The notes under the pieces were generated by a model, which saw only the letters and a program-made list of their open reading frames with translations, had not been told where the DNA came from and made no database searches. From Pedobacter sp. ASV17 (GTDB lineage: Bacteria > Bacteroidota > Bacteroidia > Sphingobacteriales > Sphingobacteriaceae), in assembly GCF_016429065.1 (NCBI RefSeq), contig NZ_JAELTX010000046.1, forward strand, positions 1-38,787: a DNA stretch of 38,787 nt, in the 5' to 3' direction. Below are positions 24,852 through 34,410 of the stretch, piece after piece; positions within the stretch are counted from its first letter, which is position 1; every line of letters starts with the position of its first letter. A program made the position numbers and the translations under genes.

Positions 24852-25232
24852 ATGTCAGAAAAGAAAAAATTTACATTAGAATATGCCATAAGGTCATCTC
24901 CTCGCATACTATACAGCTTTATTAGCGAACCAAATGGTTTAGCACAATGGTTTGCAGACGATGTAGTTTTTAGAGACCAAACCTATACTTTCACTTGGGA
25001 TGGAGAAGTGCAGAAAGCTAAACTCATTAGCGTTAAAGAAAATAAGCTGGTAAAGTTTAAATGGGTAGACGACGAGCCTTATTGCTATTTCGAAATGGAA
25101 ATCATACAAGATGAGCTGACCAATGACGTGGCATTAGCCATCACTGATTTTGCTACCGAGGAAACTTTGCGAGAAAGAACGCAAATTTGGGATAACCAAA
25201 TTACCTATTTATTGAGTGTATTGGGAGCCTAG
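24852..25232 (+). CDS. START-like/SRPBCC (AHSA1-type) domain protein
   Basis: This 126-aa cytosolic protein covers one START-like domain of the AHSA1 type: FTLEYAIRSSPRILYSFISE at the start, NGLAQWFADDV (the LxxWFA pattern), then beta strands YTFTWDGEVQKAKLI and KLVKFKWVDDEP, and a final helix RERTQIWDNQITYLLSVLGA. The pocket of such domains binds hydrophobic molecules, but here the ligand is unknown. Proteins of this exact size and form are widely conserved in Bacteroidota. It lies 90 bp before the LptF/LptG-type permease gene in the same direction. Confidence 0.85.
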   Translation: MSEKKKFTLEYAIRSSPRILYSFISEPNGLAQWFADDVVFRDQTYTFTWDGEVQKAKLISVKENKLVKFKWVDDEPYCYFEMEIIQDELTNDVALAITDFATEETLRERTQIWDNQITYLLSVLGA

Positions 25233-25309
25233 TGGCTCAGTTGGTAAACTTTAGTCAAAACCTAACCATTAACGCAAGCTAAATTTATAACTTTCTCATT
25301 GGCATTGCC

Positions 25310-25317
25310 TATCTTTG
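25310..25317 (+). promoter_or_regulatory. Candidate -7 promoter box directly before the permease gene
   Basis: TATCTTTG matches TAnnTTTG and ends only 5 bp before the TTG start at 25323. A transcript from it would be leaderless or almost so. Confidence 0.4.
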
Positions 25318-25322
25318 CATCA

Positions 25323-26768
25323 TTGAAAAAGATCCATTTACTGCTAATCAAGGCATTTCTTAGGCCCTTTGCCGTCACATTTTTTATTGTGATGTTTATC
25401 CTGTTGATGTTCTTTTTATTTAAGTACGTCGACGATTTGATAGGTAAGGGTTTCGAATGGTATGTGATTGCCGAACTCATGATGTATGCTTCGGCATCCA
25501 ACGTGGCCATGGCATTGCCTTTGGCTATTTTGCTTTCGTCTATCATGACCTTTGGTAACTTGGGCGAAAATTATGAGCTGGTGGCCATCAAATCAGCGGG
25601 AGTTTCCCTGCGAAAAGCCATGCAGCCCCTTTTGGTGCTCATTGTGGGGCTGGCCGTTGCTTCCTTTTTCTTTTCCGACTATATGCTCCCCAAGGCCAAC
25701 CTCAAATATGGTTCTTTACTGTGGGACGTACGTAATAAAAAACTATCTTTTTTAATTAAGCCAGGCGTATTTAACAATAGTATTCCAGGATATTCCATGC
25801 GTGTAGAACGTAAGGGCGAAGGCGCCATTGATTCGCTTTACGGAATCATGATTTACGACCATAGCAGTAGTAATGGTGTACCGCAAATCATCATGGCCGA
25901 GAAAGGAAAGATGTCCAAAACATCTGATGGGAACTACATGGTGCTAAATTTGATGAATGGCGTTCGTTATCAAGAAGCAGCTTCAAATAATGGTTCGTAT
26001 AATCCTCGTCAAACCCTCACCCGTATGCGTTTCAAGCAAACAGAAGTGAAGTTTGATTTCAGCAGTTTTAAGGACATGACCCGTACGCAGGAAGAGAACT
26101 TTAAAAATAATGCGCCAATGCTAAACCGCAAGGAATTACTACATCGTAGAGATTCCCTGAGTAAAGGTTTGGATAGCGTGACCAAGGCCCTGCAAAAAAA
26201 TGCGCAGTACTACTTTAAACAAAGTAGTTATGTGAAAGGCTATACGAAGGTCAAGACACCACCTAAAGTAATTAAGGGAAGTATACTGAATGTTATTCCA
26301 AAAGATCAGCAATCGCAAGCTTTGCAAAGTGCCTACGACCAAGTAGATGCGCTTAAGCAAACAGTAGGTGCGCAATTGACGGAATACGAGTTTAGAACCA
26401 AAGAAATTCAAAGGGCGCAGATTGAATACCAGCGTAAATATACCTTGGCGGTTTCCTGTTTGCTGTTGTTCTTTATCGGTGCGCCATTGGGAGCCATCAT
26501 CCGCAAGGGCGGTTTAGGCTTGCCCGTAGTAATTGCCGTAATTTTTTTCCTATTCTATCACATCATTTCAACGGTTGCGGAGAAATCAGCTAAAGAAGGT
26601 TCGCTAGACCCAGTATTTGGAATGTGGATGGCTGTTATTATTCTTACTCCAGTAGGAGTGTTCCTAACCTATAAGGCTACGGTCGACTCTGCACTGTTTG
26701 ATATCGATTATTATAAACAATTGGTGCTAGGGCTCTTTAAAAAGAAGAAAAAGGACGAAGTCCAGTAA
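25323..26768 (+). CDS. LptF/LptG family permease
   Basis: This inner-membrane protein of about 481 aa belongs to the YjgP/YjgQ family, the membrane part of the ABC machine that pulls lipopolysaccharide out of the inner membrane. It has three N-terminal membrane segments (AVTFFIVMFILLMFFLFKYV; AMALPLAILLSSIMTFGNLG; LLVLIVGLAVASFFFSDYML), a long periplasmic beta-rich part with a helical, Gln/Lys-rich insertion (about 250-370), and three C-terminal segments from TLAVSCLLLFFIGAPLGAII onward. The cytoplasmic EYELVAIKSAGVSL-like stretch is the coupling region for the ATPase. I choose TTG at 25323 (LKKIHLLLIKAFLRPF), which fits the family start; TTG at 25299 would add eight residues. LptF and LptG cannot be told apart here. 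Confidence 0.88.
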   Translation: MKKIHLLLIKAFLRPFAVTFFIVMFILLMFFLFKYVDDLIGKGFEWYVIAELMMYASASNVAMALPLAILLSSIMTFGNLGENYELVAIKSAGVSLRKAMQPLLVLIVGLAVASFFFSDYMLPKANLKYGSLLWDVRNKKLSFLIKPGVFNNSIPGYSMRVERKGEGAIDSLYGIMIYDHSSSNGVPQIIMAEKGKMSKTSDGNYMVLNLMNGVRYQEAASNNGSYNPRQTLTRMRFKQTEVKFDFSSFKDMTRTQEENFKNNAPMLNRKELLHRRDSLSKGLDSVTKALQKNAQYYFKQSSYVKGYTKVKTPPKVIKGSILNVIPKDQQSQALQSAYDQVDALKQTVGAQLTEYEFRTKEIQRAQIEYQRKYTLAVSCLLLFFIGAPLGAIIRKGGLGLPVVIAVIFFLFYHIISTVAEKSAKEGSLDPVFGMWMAVIILTPVGVFLTYKATVDSALFDIDYYKQLVLGLFKKKKKDEVQ

Positions 26769-26882
26769 ATGAAAAGCGGGCATTAATGATCTAATCCAAA
26801 GCCCCTAGGAAACACTAACCGTTCCTTCGCGATTTCTTACTTCATAATGATAATTACCTACAATAATTGCTTTTAAAGGTTG

Positions 26883-26890
26883 TACCTTTG
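26883..26890 (+). promoter_or_regulatory. Candidate -7 promoter box of ribBA
   Basis: TACCTTTG matches TAnnTTTG, 51 bp before the ATG at 26942. The leader of about 45 nt is too short for an FMN riboswitch, and none is recognisable. Confidence 0.45.
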
Positions 26891-26941
26891 TACACAAATT
26901 AAAAAATGGGTTAAACCCCATTCATTTTGTTATTTGCCAAA

Positions 26942-28153
26942 ATGGAGATTAAATTAAATACCATAGAAGAAGCACTGTCCGATATTAGGGCAGGCAAAAT
27001 TATCATAGTAGTTGATGATGAAGATCGTGAGAACGAAGGTGACTTTGTGACTGCGGCTAGAAACGTGACCCCGGAAGTCATTAATTTCATGTCTAAATAT
27101 GGACGTGGATTAATTTGTGCTCCGTTAATTGAGGAACTTTGCGATAAGCTCGAACTCAACTTGATGGTTCAGAACAATACTGTCTTGCACCAAACTCCAT
27201 TTACTGTTTCGGTTGATTTGATTGGGCAGGGATGTACCACAGGGATCTCGGCACATGATAGAGCGAAGACTGTACAAGCGTTGATTGACCCTAATACCAA
27301 ACCTGAAGACTTGGGTAGGCCTGGGCATATTTTCCCTTTAAGAGCTAGAAAAGAAGGGGTATTGCGTAGAACGGGACATACCGAAGCAACCATCGACATT
27401 GCTCGTTTAGCGGGTTTTGAACCAGCTGGTGTATTGGTAGAAATCATGAACGAAGATGGAACCATGGCCCGTTTGCCAGATTTGATGATCACCGCAAAAC
27501 AGCACGATTTGAAAATCATTTCTATCAAAGATTTGATTAGCTATCGTTTAGCTGCAGAAAGCTTGATTAAAGAAGAGGTGACCGTGAACTTGCCAACACA
27601 ATGGGGCGATTTTAAAATGACTGCCTATACGCAATTAAGCAATGGAGCTACCCACATGGCTATTTCTAAAGGCGAGTGGAAAGAGGATGAGCCAGTGCTT
27701 ACACGTATCCATAGCTCATGCGTAACAGGTGATATTTTTGGTTCTTGCCGTTGCGACTGTGGACCGCAATTGCACAAAGCCATGGAAATGATTGAGAAAG
27801 AAGGCAAAGGCTTAATTGTGTACATGAACCAAGAGGGTAGAGGCATTGGCTTGGTGAACAAACTTCATGCATACAACCTTCAAGATGCTGGATTAGATAC
27901 AGTAGAAGCCAATATTCAATTAGGCTTTAAAGGTGATGAACGTGATTACGGCGTGGGTGCACAAATTTTAAGAGCACAGGGCATTACCAAAATGAAGTTG
28001 ATGTCTAACAATCCAACCAAAAGAGCTGGTTTAATCGGTTACGGATTGGAGATTGTAGAAAACATTCCAATTGAGATAGAAAGCAATAAACACAACGAAT
28101 CCTATTTAATCACCAAAAGAGACAAAATGGGACATCATATCCTAAAAGGATAA
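26942..28153 (+). CDS. ribBA: Bifunctional 3,4-dihydroxy-2-butanone-4-phosphate synthase / GTP cyclohydrolase II
   Basis: This 403-aa cytosolic enzyme makes both precursors of riboflavin. The N-terminal RibB half shows [14 protein letters not shown] (acidic, metal-binding loop), GRGLICAPL, and [20 protein letters not shown] with HTEAT. The C-terminal RibA half, from about residue 205, shows [20 protein letters not shown], where three Cys bind zinc, and NQEGRGIGL plus [10 protein letters not shown]. Length and motif order match usual RibBA. The ATG at 26942 gives [15 protein letters not shown]; a TTG five codons upstream is less likely. It is a single gene with its own promoter and terminator. 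Confidence 0.96.
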   Translation: MEIKLNTIEEALSDIRAGKIIIVVDDEDRENEGDFVTAARNVTPEVINFMSKYGRGLICAPLIEELCDKLELNLMVQNNTVLHQTPFTVSVDLIGQGCTTGISAHDRAKTVQALIDPNTKPEDLGRPGHIFPLRARKEGVLRRTGHTEATIDIARLAGFEPAGVLVEIMNEDGTMARLPDLMITAKQHDLKIISIKDLISYRLAAESLIKEEVTVNLPTQWGDFKMTAYTQLSNGATHMAISKGEWKEDEPVLTRIHSSCVTGDIFGSCRCDCGPQLHKAMEMIEKEGKGLIVYMNQEGRGIGLVNKLHAYNLQDAGLDTVEANIQLGFKGDERDYGVGAQILRAQGITKMKLMSNNPTKRAGLIGYGLEIVENIPIEIESNKHNESYLITKRDKMGHHILKG

Positions 28154-28172
28154 AAACGATATAAGCTTAACT

Positions 28173-28203
28173 AAAGCCAGAGGTAAATGCTTCTGGCTTT
28201 TTT
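28173..28203 (+). terminator. Rho-independent terminator of ribBA
   Basis: Arms AAAGCCAGA (28173-28181) and TCTGGCTTT (28192-28200) with a 10-nt loop and a T-run. It begins 20 bp after the stop codon. Confidence 0.85.
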
Positions 28204-28353
28204 GTTTTCAGAATATTCGGTTATTCAATAAACATTAAGGAATGAAGAAAATTAAGACATGGAACTATAAAAAGAAAACTTAATGTCCTTAACTTCTTAA
28301 TGGTTCAAAACTAAAATATAAGAGGAGATAAAAGAAATAAACACCTAAGCATA

Positions 28354-28678
28354 GCCCAAAAACTAAAATGTTCTTAGATTTCTAAGGTGGTTCAAAAAAT
28401 GCTGGGTAAAAATCTTAATGTCCCTTAACTTCTTAATGGTTCACATTAATTAACGGTTCAAAAAACTAAAATACCCTTAAATGTCTAAGTTGGTAAAAAA
28501 TAAGAATGAACACCTAAGTTCATCTGAGCATAGTCCCAAAAACTAAAATGTTCTTAGATTTCTAAGGTGGTTCAAAAAATGCTGGATAAAAATCTTAATG
28601 TCCCTTAACTTCTTAATGGTTCAAATTAATTAACGGTTCAAAAAACTAAAATGCCCTTAAATGCCTAAGGTGGTAAAA
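28354..28678. repeat. Tandem duplication with 180-bp period
   Basis: Positions 28354-28498 reappear at 28534-28678 with only a few substitutions (for example TCACATTAAT against TCAAATTAAT). A shorter, more worn copy of the inner part lies at about 28280-28312. The unit is AT-rich, with TTAATGTCCCTTAACTTCTT and CTAAGGTGGTTC motifs, and has no reading frame. It fills the gap between ribBA and the TamB-like gene. Confidence 0.9.
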
Positions 28679-28686
28679 CCCAAAAA

Positions 28687-31600
28687 CTATTTCTTCTGCC
28701 CCTTCTTATTCTCTCTCAAAATTGCCTCTTTATCCAAGCGCTGCTTCTCCTTCTCCGCTTCCTTTTTCTTCTGTTCGCGACGATACTTGCCCGATATCTT
28801 TTGCAGTAATTCAGTGAAAGTATCAAACTGTTGGTTATAGATCAGGCCAATCGACGTAATATTCTGATAAGGATTAATACCAGGGTTCGCAAAAATACTC
28901 TGTATAGTAGGAGGTTTGTTCGCTATTTTACCCACCAAGCTGCCATCTTTCTTAATCAATCCTAAAATTTCTACTTCGCGGCCCACTTCATTTCTAAAAC
29001 CAATGCTATTGTCAATAGAGCTTTTGCTGATGTCGGTAATACCCGCATTCACAATAATCCTATCGTTAAAGAATTTAAAAGACGCACTGGCCTCATTAAA
29101 CGAACGAATGTTGATGTCCACAAAGTTGAGGTTTAAGCTCGAGAGCACATTATTCAGCTGGTTAAAAATTAAATCCGTAGCGGTACCCGTTCCTACCGAA
29201 CCAAGTTGCTGACTAAGGTTTTCGGAACCTGTACCAGGAGCAAACCTACGTTGGATGATCAAGCTAAGCGCTTGTGTATTGAGGTTATTCCCGTCATTAA
29301 AATACGACTGTAGCTCTTCCTTGATGGCTGGGTTGGCAGGGAAAAAGATATCCAATTTAATATCAGGCTTCATCAATAAGCCCGTCAATCCCATTTCTAC
29401 CTCTGTTTGAGCCGTCTGTGTGGCATTACTACTGCCATCGCGGTTCGCAGCACGATATAAATCTCCAAGGGCAGCTCTAACGGTATAAATCGCTTTTAGG
29501 TTAATCTGGGCGTTTACAGGATTACCCGTCCATCTAATACTTCCACCTTGTCTAATGTCAAATCGCTTGTTAATTACCTCTCTGGCCGTAAAGTCGAAAA
29601 CACCACTCTCGATAATATAATCACCCTTCATTTCGAAGTCACCTACTTTGGTGATGTTCAGTTCCAAATCAGCATTTCCCGTACCACTAAGCTTACCCAA
29701 TATGGTATAAATATTTACGGTGGTGCTGGGGTCAACCGACAATTTAAAACTCATGCTCAATCCTTCAAAGCCACTCAGTTTCTTAACTACCTTAGTGGTG
29801 TCTTTGCTTACAAAAGTGATAAACTCCTTGTCGCTAATCGTTTCAGAGCTGTTCAGTGGCAGATTAAACACCGTTCCTTTTTCTGTTTTCGCATCAATAT
29901 CGATAAACATGTCATTGGTAGGTCCTCTAAATGAGAATTTTCCAGTGCCATAAGCTTTTCCGAAATAAATGGCATTATCCTTTGAAGTTGTATTTAAGGC
30001 CATCAGACCATTGGCCTGCAATTCAACCTGGATATTAGGATTGTCAATGTTTTTAAGATCAACTGTGCCATTTGCCGTTCCAGTATGGCCCTCAAGATCT
30101 TTTAATACGAGGTTAGTCAGTCCAATGGTACTGTTAGCAACGCTCACCTGATCATTAATGATATAGGTGGTTTTGAGGTAATTTACCATAAGTTGCGCGT
30201 TGTCCAGCTCAATATCGCCATTAATTAAAGGCTGATCGAAAGGGCCTTTTACGGTTAAATCAGCAGATACCTTACCCTTAAGATTAGATACCAGTTTATT
30301 GACAAAAGGCGTAATGATGGCCAATTCGCTGTTATTGAGTTTTACCTTTAGATCAATCTGTTTCTGGGCAATATCCAGATTTCCAGTGATGTTAAAAGTC
30401 TCTCGATCGGCGGCGATAATTTTGGTATAAACATTTACCAATTTACTGGTGCTGTTAAATGAAGAAGTATCCGTTAAACTGCCGATATAAGTATTGTTAA
30501 AGCTCAGTGAATCAATATGCAAGCTGTCTGTAATCTGTGGCGATTTTAGCACGCTATGCACCTTTGTTTTTCCATTGGCAATACCCGCGAAATTGATGCC
30601 CATACCCTTCACAAAAGGATTAATGGTTTTAAGATTGAAATTCTCCAGCACTACAAAAAGTGCATCGGCTGGGTCATCTGAAACCACGCCATCAATTCTT
30701 AAGTCCTGTTTGCCATTACTTAAGGAAAAGTTCTCTATTTTGGTTTTTCCGCCATTAAAACCTATTTGCACCTTCTCTTCAATGTTCCAATCCTCACGAT
30801 TAATTTTAAGGTTGGATGGCAAGATGCTGATATTGGCAGTATCGGGGGAGAATTCTACCAAACCGTTAAGGTCAAGCTGATTGGCATCATCCGCATTCGA
30901 AAGTTTAACATTCAGCGTAAGGCTGTCATTCCGTAAGATATTCGAAATGTTGATGTTCTTGATATAAAGGCTGTCGTTAAGGTCAATCCTGTCCGAAGAA
31001 ATAATAGCCGTAAGTTGCTGTGGGGAAGTGTTTTGATCAATAATGATATTACTGGCCACGATTCCCTTGTATTTCAGCCGTCGGACAATACCTCCAAAAG
31101 TGGCTTTGTTGTTCTTCGAATCAAAAGAGCCTACCAAGAGCGATTCCTTGTCTATTTCTAAACCTGGAGAAACAAGCTCGGCAATAGGTTCAAAATCTTT
31201 AATCTTCAGCCTAAAATCGAAAACCTGTGTTTTATAGTTGACAATTTGTGTTTTAAGAGAAGGAATGTAGGTTTTGGCAATGGTTTTAAAGTACGAAACA
31301 ATGGTGTTCAAATCATACTGGCCTTTTATTCCTGCCTCTAAAATATCAGAATAGATATTCAAGCTCCTGTCCATGCCAATTCCTTGAGCACTGAGGAATA
31401 CCGAATCCACCTTGTAAATCCCTCTCAAGTTATTAAGGGTGATTTCCTGTAGAAGCAAACGGCCTTGTAGGTTATCGAGGTTGGTGCCCGAAAAATTGGT
31501 ACTGAAAATAGCATCTACTTTCAGCGAATCCTTATAAAGCTTTAAGGTTTTTAACTTGGCATTTCTAATGTTTGCCTTAAAGTTGAAAACGGGTAGTTCT

Positions 31601-33162
31601 GGATTAAGGTTTACCCCGCCATCAAAATCTAACTGAACATTTTTGTCATTGATTTTTAGGCTTCCGTCAAAGAATTTCTTTTGGAAAGTGCCGTTGATAT
31701 TGATGTTTCTATATCGGTAACCTTTAAAATCAAGGTAGCTAATCTGTCCCTTCAATTCCTCGTTCAGCTCTTTTATTTCAGTGCCACGACCTTTAATGTA
31801 AAGCTCAGACGTAATTTTGCCCAATAACTTTTCATCAATCAAATTGCCAATATCAAAGTCATAGGTTTTTACATTTCCGGTGTAAGAAGGAATACCCTTC
31901 TTGTCAATCTTCATGTTTACATCCGATTGTAAACGACCTAGTTTAGTTTTAAACTCGCCATAAGCGACAAAATCATTTTGAAAACCAGTAAAGTGCCCAT
32001 TAAAGTTAATGTTGCCAAATTTGTTAACAATTTCAGGGATAGCTTTTACACGTTTTCCCGTGAGGTCAGTCAATATTTCATCTAAGTCCTTTTTATTGGT
32101 GCCCGCCAGCTCAATCTTCATATCTAGGAAAGTTTCATCCCAATTAGGAAGTCCTTGTAAGCTAAAATCTCCCTTAACATAGGTAGCTCGTCCAGCTTTT
32201 ACAGAAAGTTTTTTGGCTCGCAGGTTATTTACTAAACCGGTAATTTGGCCATCCACCTCCACATCCAATTTCATTTTCTTCAGAGCCGGTGCAAAAAAGG
32301 CAACATCACTTGAAGAAATATGACTGTTTTTGAAATCGGCTTTCATCCTTACCTTATTTTCATAGTCCTTAAAGTCCTTAAAGCTTTTGAACTTCATTTG
32401 ATAATAATCTGTAAGACGGGTTTTGCTGGTCACCAACATCAAATTTTTAAGCTCAATAGCATTGCTGTCAACCGTGGTAAAGGCACTTAAATTTTTAAGG
32501 TAGAAACCACTTTTTTCCTTTAGTGTTAAGTTTTTGATATTGGTCTGAAGAATATGGTCTTTAGTCTTCAATCCTTCGAAAATGCCATTCATCTCCCTTA
32601 CATCAATATCATCGAAGTTGACACCATCCTCTACTGTGTTGCGTTTAAGGTTTTTGTACTTAAAATGCAGGTTGTTGATAATGATACGGCTAAAAAGAAT
32701 TTCGAATTTCTTTTTCTTCGAAGGTGTTTTCGGAGCAGGGCTATCAAAATAATCAATAATGAAATCAAGGTTGGAGTTGCCGTCCTTTTGATCCTTTAAA
32801 AAGAAAGTGCCGTTGTTAAGCTGTACTGTATTAATGTCTAGGATTCTTTGCTTAAGCGAAAAACGGTCAATATCAACCAAAAACTTGGGGAAATGGGCGA
32901 GCGTGTCTTTTTGAAGGTCTAATACCAGTAAATCTTCCAGTACAACAGACTTGAAAGGCCTTACATAAAGCCCGCCAATACTTACCGTAGTTTTTAATTC
33001 TTTAGAAAGATAATCGGCTGCTTTTTTAGCTACAAAAGTTTGTACAGGCTTAAACTGTAGGGAAAAAAGTACGCCTGCAATCAAAATAATGATCGAAGCG
33101 ATAATCCAAAGAAGTATTTTTAATAGTTTTTTAATAATTTTGTAGCTTAAATATCTTATCAG
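28687..33162 (-). CDS. TamB-like translocation/assembly module protein (AsmA-like, DUF490)
   Basis: This is a protein of about 1490 aa with a single N-terminal membrane helix (LKILLWIIASIIILIAGVLF) and then almost only beta-strand repeats, as in TamB/AsmA-like proteins that bridge inner and outer membranes and carry lipids. The C-terminal TamB (DUF490) domain is clear: the run from TVRAALGDLYRAA through LKPDIKLDIFFP-like text, then SLIIQRRFAPG and FNQLNNVLSSLNLNFVDINI. It ends in a Lys/Glu-rich tail (QKKKEAEKEKQRLDKEAI). The start is uncertain: TTG at 33084 falls inside the membrane helix. Open frame continues up to CTG at 33162 (then IRYLSYKIIKKLLK), which would restore the helix and its basic flank. 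In that case the start touches the tsaD start. Confidence 0.85.
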   Translation of the reverse strand: MIRYLSYKIIKKLLKILLWIIASIIILIAGVLFSLQFKPVQTFVAKKAADYLSKELKTTVSIGGLYVRPFKSVVLEDLLVLDLQKDTLAHFPKFLVDIDRFSLKQRILDINTVQLNNGTFFLKDQKDGNSNLDFIIDYFDSPAPKTPSKKKKFEILFSRIIINNLHFKYKNLKRNTVEDGVNFDDIDVREMNGIFEGLKTKDHILQTNIKNLTLKEKSGFYLKNLSAFTTVDSNAIELKNLMLVTSKTRLTDYYQMKFKSFKDFKDYENKVRMKADFKNSHISSSDVAFFAPALKKMKLDVEVDGQITGLVNNLRAKKLSVKAGRATYVKGDFSLQGLPNWDETFLDMKIELAGTNKKDLDEILTDLTGKRVKAIPEIVNKFGNINFNGHFTGFQNDFVAYGEFKTKLGRLQSDVNMKIDKKGIPSYTGNVKTYDFDIGNLIDEKLLGKITSELYIKGRGTEIKELNEELKGQISYLDFKGYRYRNININGTFQKKFFDGSLKINDKNVQLDFDGGVNLNPELPVFNFKANIRNAKLKTLKLYKDSLKVDAIFSTNFSGTNLDNLQGRLLLQEITLNNLRGIYKVDSVFLSAQGIGMDRSLNIYSDILEAGIKGQYDLNTIVSYFKTIAKTYIPSLKTQIVNYKTQVFDFRLKIKDFEPIAELVSPGLEIDKESLLVGSFDSKNNKATFGGIVRRLKYKGIVASNIIIDQNTSPQQLTAIISSDRIDLNDSLYIKNINISNILRNDSLTLNVKLSNADDANQLDLNGLVEFSPDTANISILPSNLKINREDWNIEEKVQIGFNGGKTKIENFSLSNGKQDLRIDGVVSDDPADALFVVLENFNLKTINPFVKGMGINFAGIANGKTKVHSVLKSPQITDSLHIDSLSFNNTYIGSLTDTSSFNSTSKLVNVYTKIIAADRETFNITGNLDIAQKQIDLKVKLNNSELAIITPFVNKLVSNLKGKVSADLTVKGPFDQPLINGDIELDNAQLMVNYLKTTYIINDQVSVANSTIGLTNLVLKDLEGHTGTANGTVDLKNIDNPNIQVELQANGLMALNTTSKDNAIYFGKAYGTGKFSFRGPTNDMFIDIDAKTEKGTVFNLPLNSSETISDKEFITFVSKDTTKVVKKLSGFEGLSMSFKLSVDPSTTVNIYTILGKLSGTGNADLELNITKVGDFEMKGDYIIESGVFDFTAREVINKRFDIRQGGSIRWTGNPVNAQINLKAIYTVRAALGDLYRAANRDGSSNATQTAQTEVEMGLTGLLMKPDIKLDIFFPANPAIKEELQSYFNDGNNLNTQALSLIIQRRFAPGTGSENLSQQLGSVGTGTATDLIFNQLNNVLSSLNLNFVDINIRSFNEASASFKFFNDRIIVNAGITDISKSSIDNSIGFRNEVGREVEILGLIKKDGSLVGKIANKPPTIQSIFANPGINPYQNITSIGLIYNQQFDTFTELLQKISGKYRREQKKKEAEKEKQRLDKEAILRENKKGQKK

Positions 33163-34163
33163 TGCCTGTCATCCTAGCTATAGAATCATCCTGCGACGAA
33201 ACTTCGGTTGCCATTTGTGATAACGGCAAAATTACTGCCAATGTTATTGCAAACCAAACAATTCATGAAAATTATGGAGGGGTAATTCCTGAGTTGGCTT
33301 CCAGGGTGCATCAACAGAATATTGTACCTGCCGTGCAGCAGGCTTTGGCCATTGCCAAAATAGAGAAGAAACAACTTGATGGTGTAGCCTTTACGCAAGG
33401 GCCAGGGCTATTAGGCTCCCTATTGGTAGGGGTTTCATTTGCTAAATCTTTTGCACTGGCACTCGATCTTCCATTAATTTCGGTGAACCATATGCAGGCC
33501 CATATTTTGGCGCACTTTATAGATGAACCGATGCCAAAATTCCCCTTTTTGTGTTTAACGGTCTCAGGTGGCCACACACAAATTGTGTTGGTGAAAGATT
33601 ATTTTGACATGGAGATAGTAGGAGAGACCTTGGATGATGCCGCAGGCGAAGCCTTTGATAAAACAGCTAAGATCCTAAATTTGCCTTATCCAGGTGGGCC
33701 ATTGATTGATAAAAATGCCAAACTAGGTAATCCTAAAGCTTATCAATTCCCTGAACCACAAATAAAAGATTTGAACTACAGTTTCAGTGGTTTTAAAACC
33801 GCTATTCTTTACTTTATTAGAGACAACCAAAAGGTGAATCCTAATTTTGTAGAGGAAAACTTAGCCGATATTTGTGCGTCCGTACAACACAGTATTGTCA
33901 ATATACTACTTAATAAACTCAAAAAGGCAGCTAAACAGTATCATTGTAATCAAATTGCCATTGCAGGTGGTGTTTCGGCAAACTCTGGTTTAAGAGATAC
34001 CCTAATGAGCTTGCAGGATAGTTTAGGTTGGGAAGTGTTTATCCCCAAATTTGAATATTGTACCGATAACGCCGCAATGATTGCGATTGCAGGTTATCAC
34101 AAGTTTTTACAGAATGATTTTGTTGGCCAGGAAGTAGCACCAATGGCTAGAATGAATTTTTAA
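33162..34163 (+). CDS. tsaD: tRNA N6-adenosine threonylcarbamoyltransferase TsaD
   Basis: This 333-aa cytosolic enzyme transfers the threonylcarbamoyl group to A37 of tRNAs that read ANN codons, working with TsaB and TsaE. It begins at GTG 33162 with MPVILAIESSCDETSVAICD, the Kae1/TsaD start. ATP/metal-site motifs follow: GGVIPELASRVHQQNI, NHMQAHILAHF (metal-binding His pair), CLTVSGGHTQIVLV, DDAAGEAFDKTAK, SFSGFKTAIL and IAGGVSANSGLRD with DNAAMIAIAG near the end. Length is normal. It is divergent from the TamB-like gene with no spacer, so its promoter must lie in the first codons of that gene. The small membrane-protein gene follows after 11 bp. Confidence 0.96.
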   Translation: MPVILAIESSCDETSVAICDNGKITANVIANQTIHENYGGVIPELASRVHQQNIVPAVQQALAIAKIEKKQLDGVAFTQGPGLLGSLLVGVSFAKSFALALDLPLISVNHMQAHILAHFIDEPMPKFPFLCLTVSGGHTQIVLVKDYFDMEIVGETLDDAAGEAFDKTAKILNLPYPGGPLIDKNAKLGNPKAYQFPEPQIKDLNYSFSGFKTAILYFIRDNQKVNPNFVEENLADICASVQHSIVNILLNKLKKAAKQYHCNQIAIAGGVSANSGLRDTLMSLQDSLGWEVFIPKFEYCTDNAAMIAIAGYHKFLQNDFVGQEVAPMARMNF

Positions 34164-34174
34164 TGATATAAATT

Positions 34175-34393
34175 ATGCAGACAGGAAGTTTTATCTTTTT
34201 TGGATTATTGGCTATCCCCCTTATTATCTTTTTAGTTTGGACCATTAAACAAGACAAGAAGAAAAATTATTTGGGATTAGCGTTATTGTTGGTAGGTGCA
34301 ATGATTGCTGCATATACCATTGTGAGGTTAGATTCTTCTTTTGTAAAAGAAAAAGGTTTACAAGCAGCTCCTAAACCTTCGAGTTTCAAATAA
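34175..34393 (+). CDS. Small membrane protein, unknown
   Basis: A 72-aa protein with two hydrophobic helices (IFFGLLAIPLIIFLVWTIKQ and YLGLALLLVGAMIAAYTIV) joined by a basic loop QDKKKN, and a polar tail. It would sit in the inner membrane as a hairpin. It starts 11 bp after tsaD and is followed 17 bp later by the START protein gene, so the three look like one transcript. No family is recognised. Confidence 0.65.
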   Translation: MQTGSFIFFGLLAIPLIIFLVWTIKQDKKKNYLGLALLLVGAMIAAYTIVRLDSSFVKEKGLQAAPKPSSFK

Positions 34394-34410
34394 ACCATCA
34401 AGGAACGGAA

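Noticed and set aside
25228..25262. tRNA-like string GGCTCAGTTGGTA after the START-like gene
   Set aside because: It resembles only a D arm; no anticodon arm, T arm or acceptor partner follows.
26769..26941. Possible FMN riboswitch before ribBA
   Set aside because: The leader after the -7 box is only about 45 nt, and none of the conserved RFN blocks is visible.
28340..28680. CRISPR array
   Set aside because: Two long near-identical 180-bp units are a tandem duplication; there are no short repeats with unique spacers and no cas genes.
29548..29934. Plus-strand open frames inside the TamB-like gene (for example 29548-29934, 30494-30880)
   Set aside because: They are antisense shadows of a long beta-repeat protein and resemble no family.
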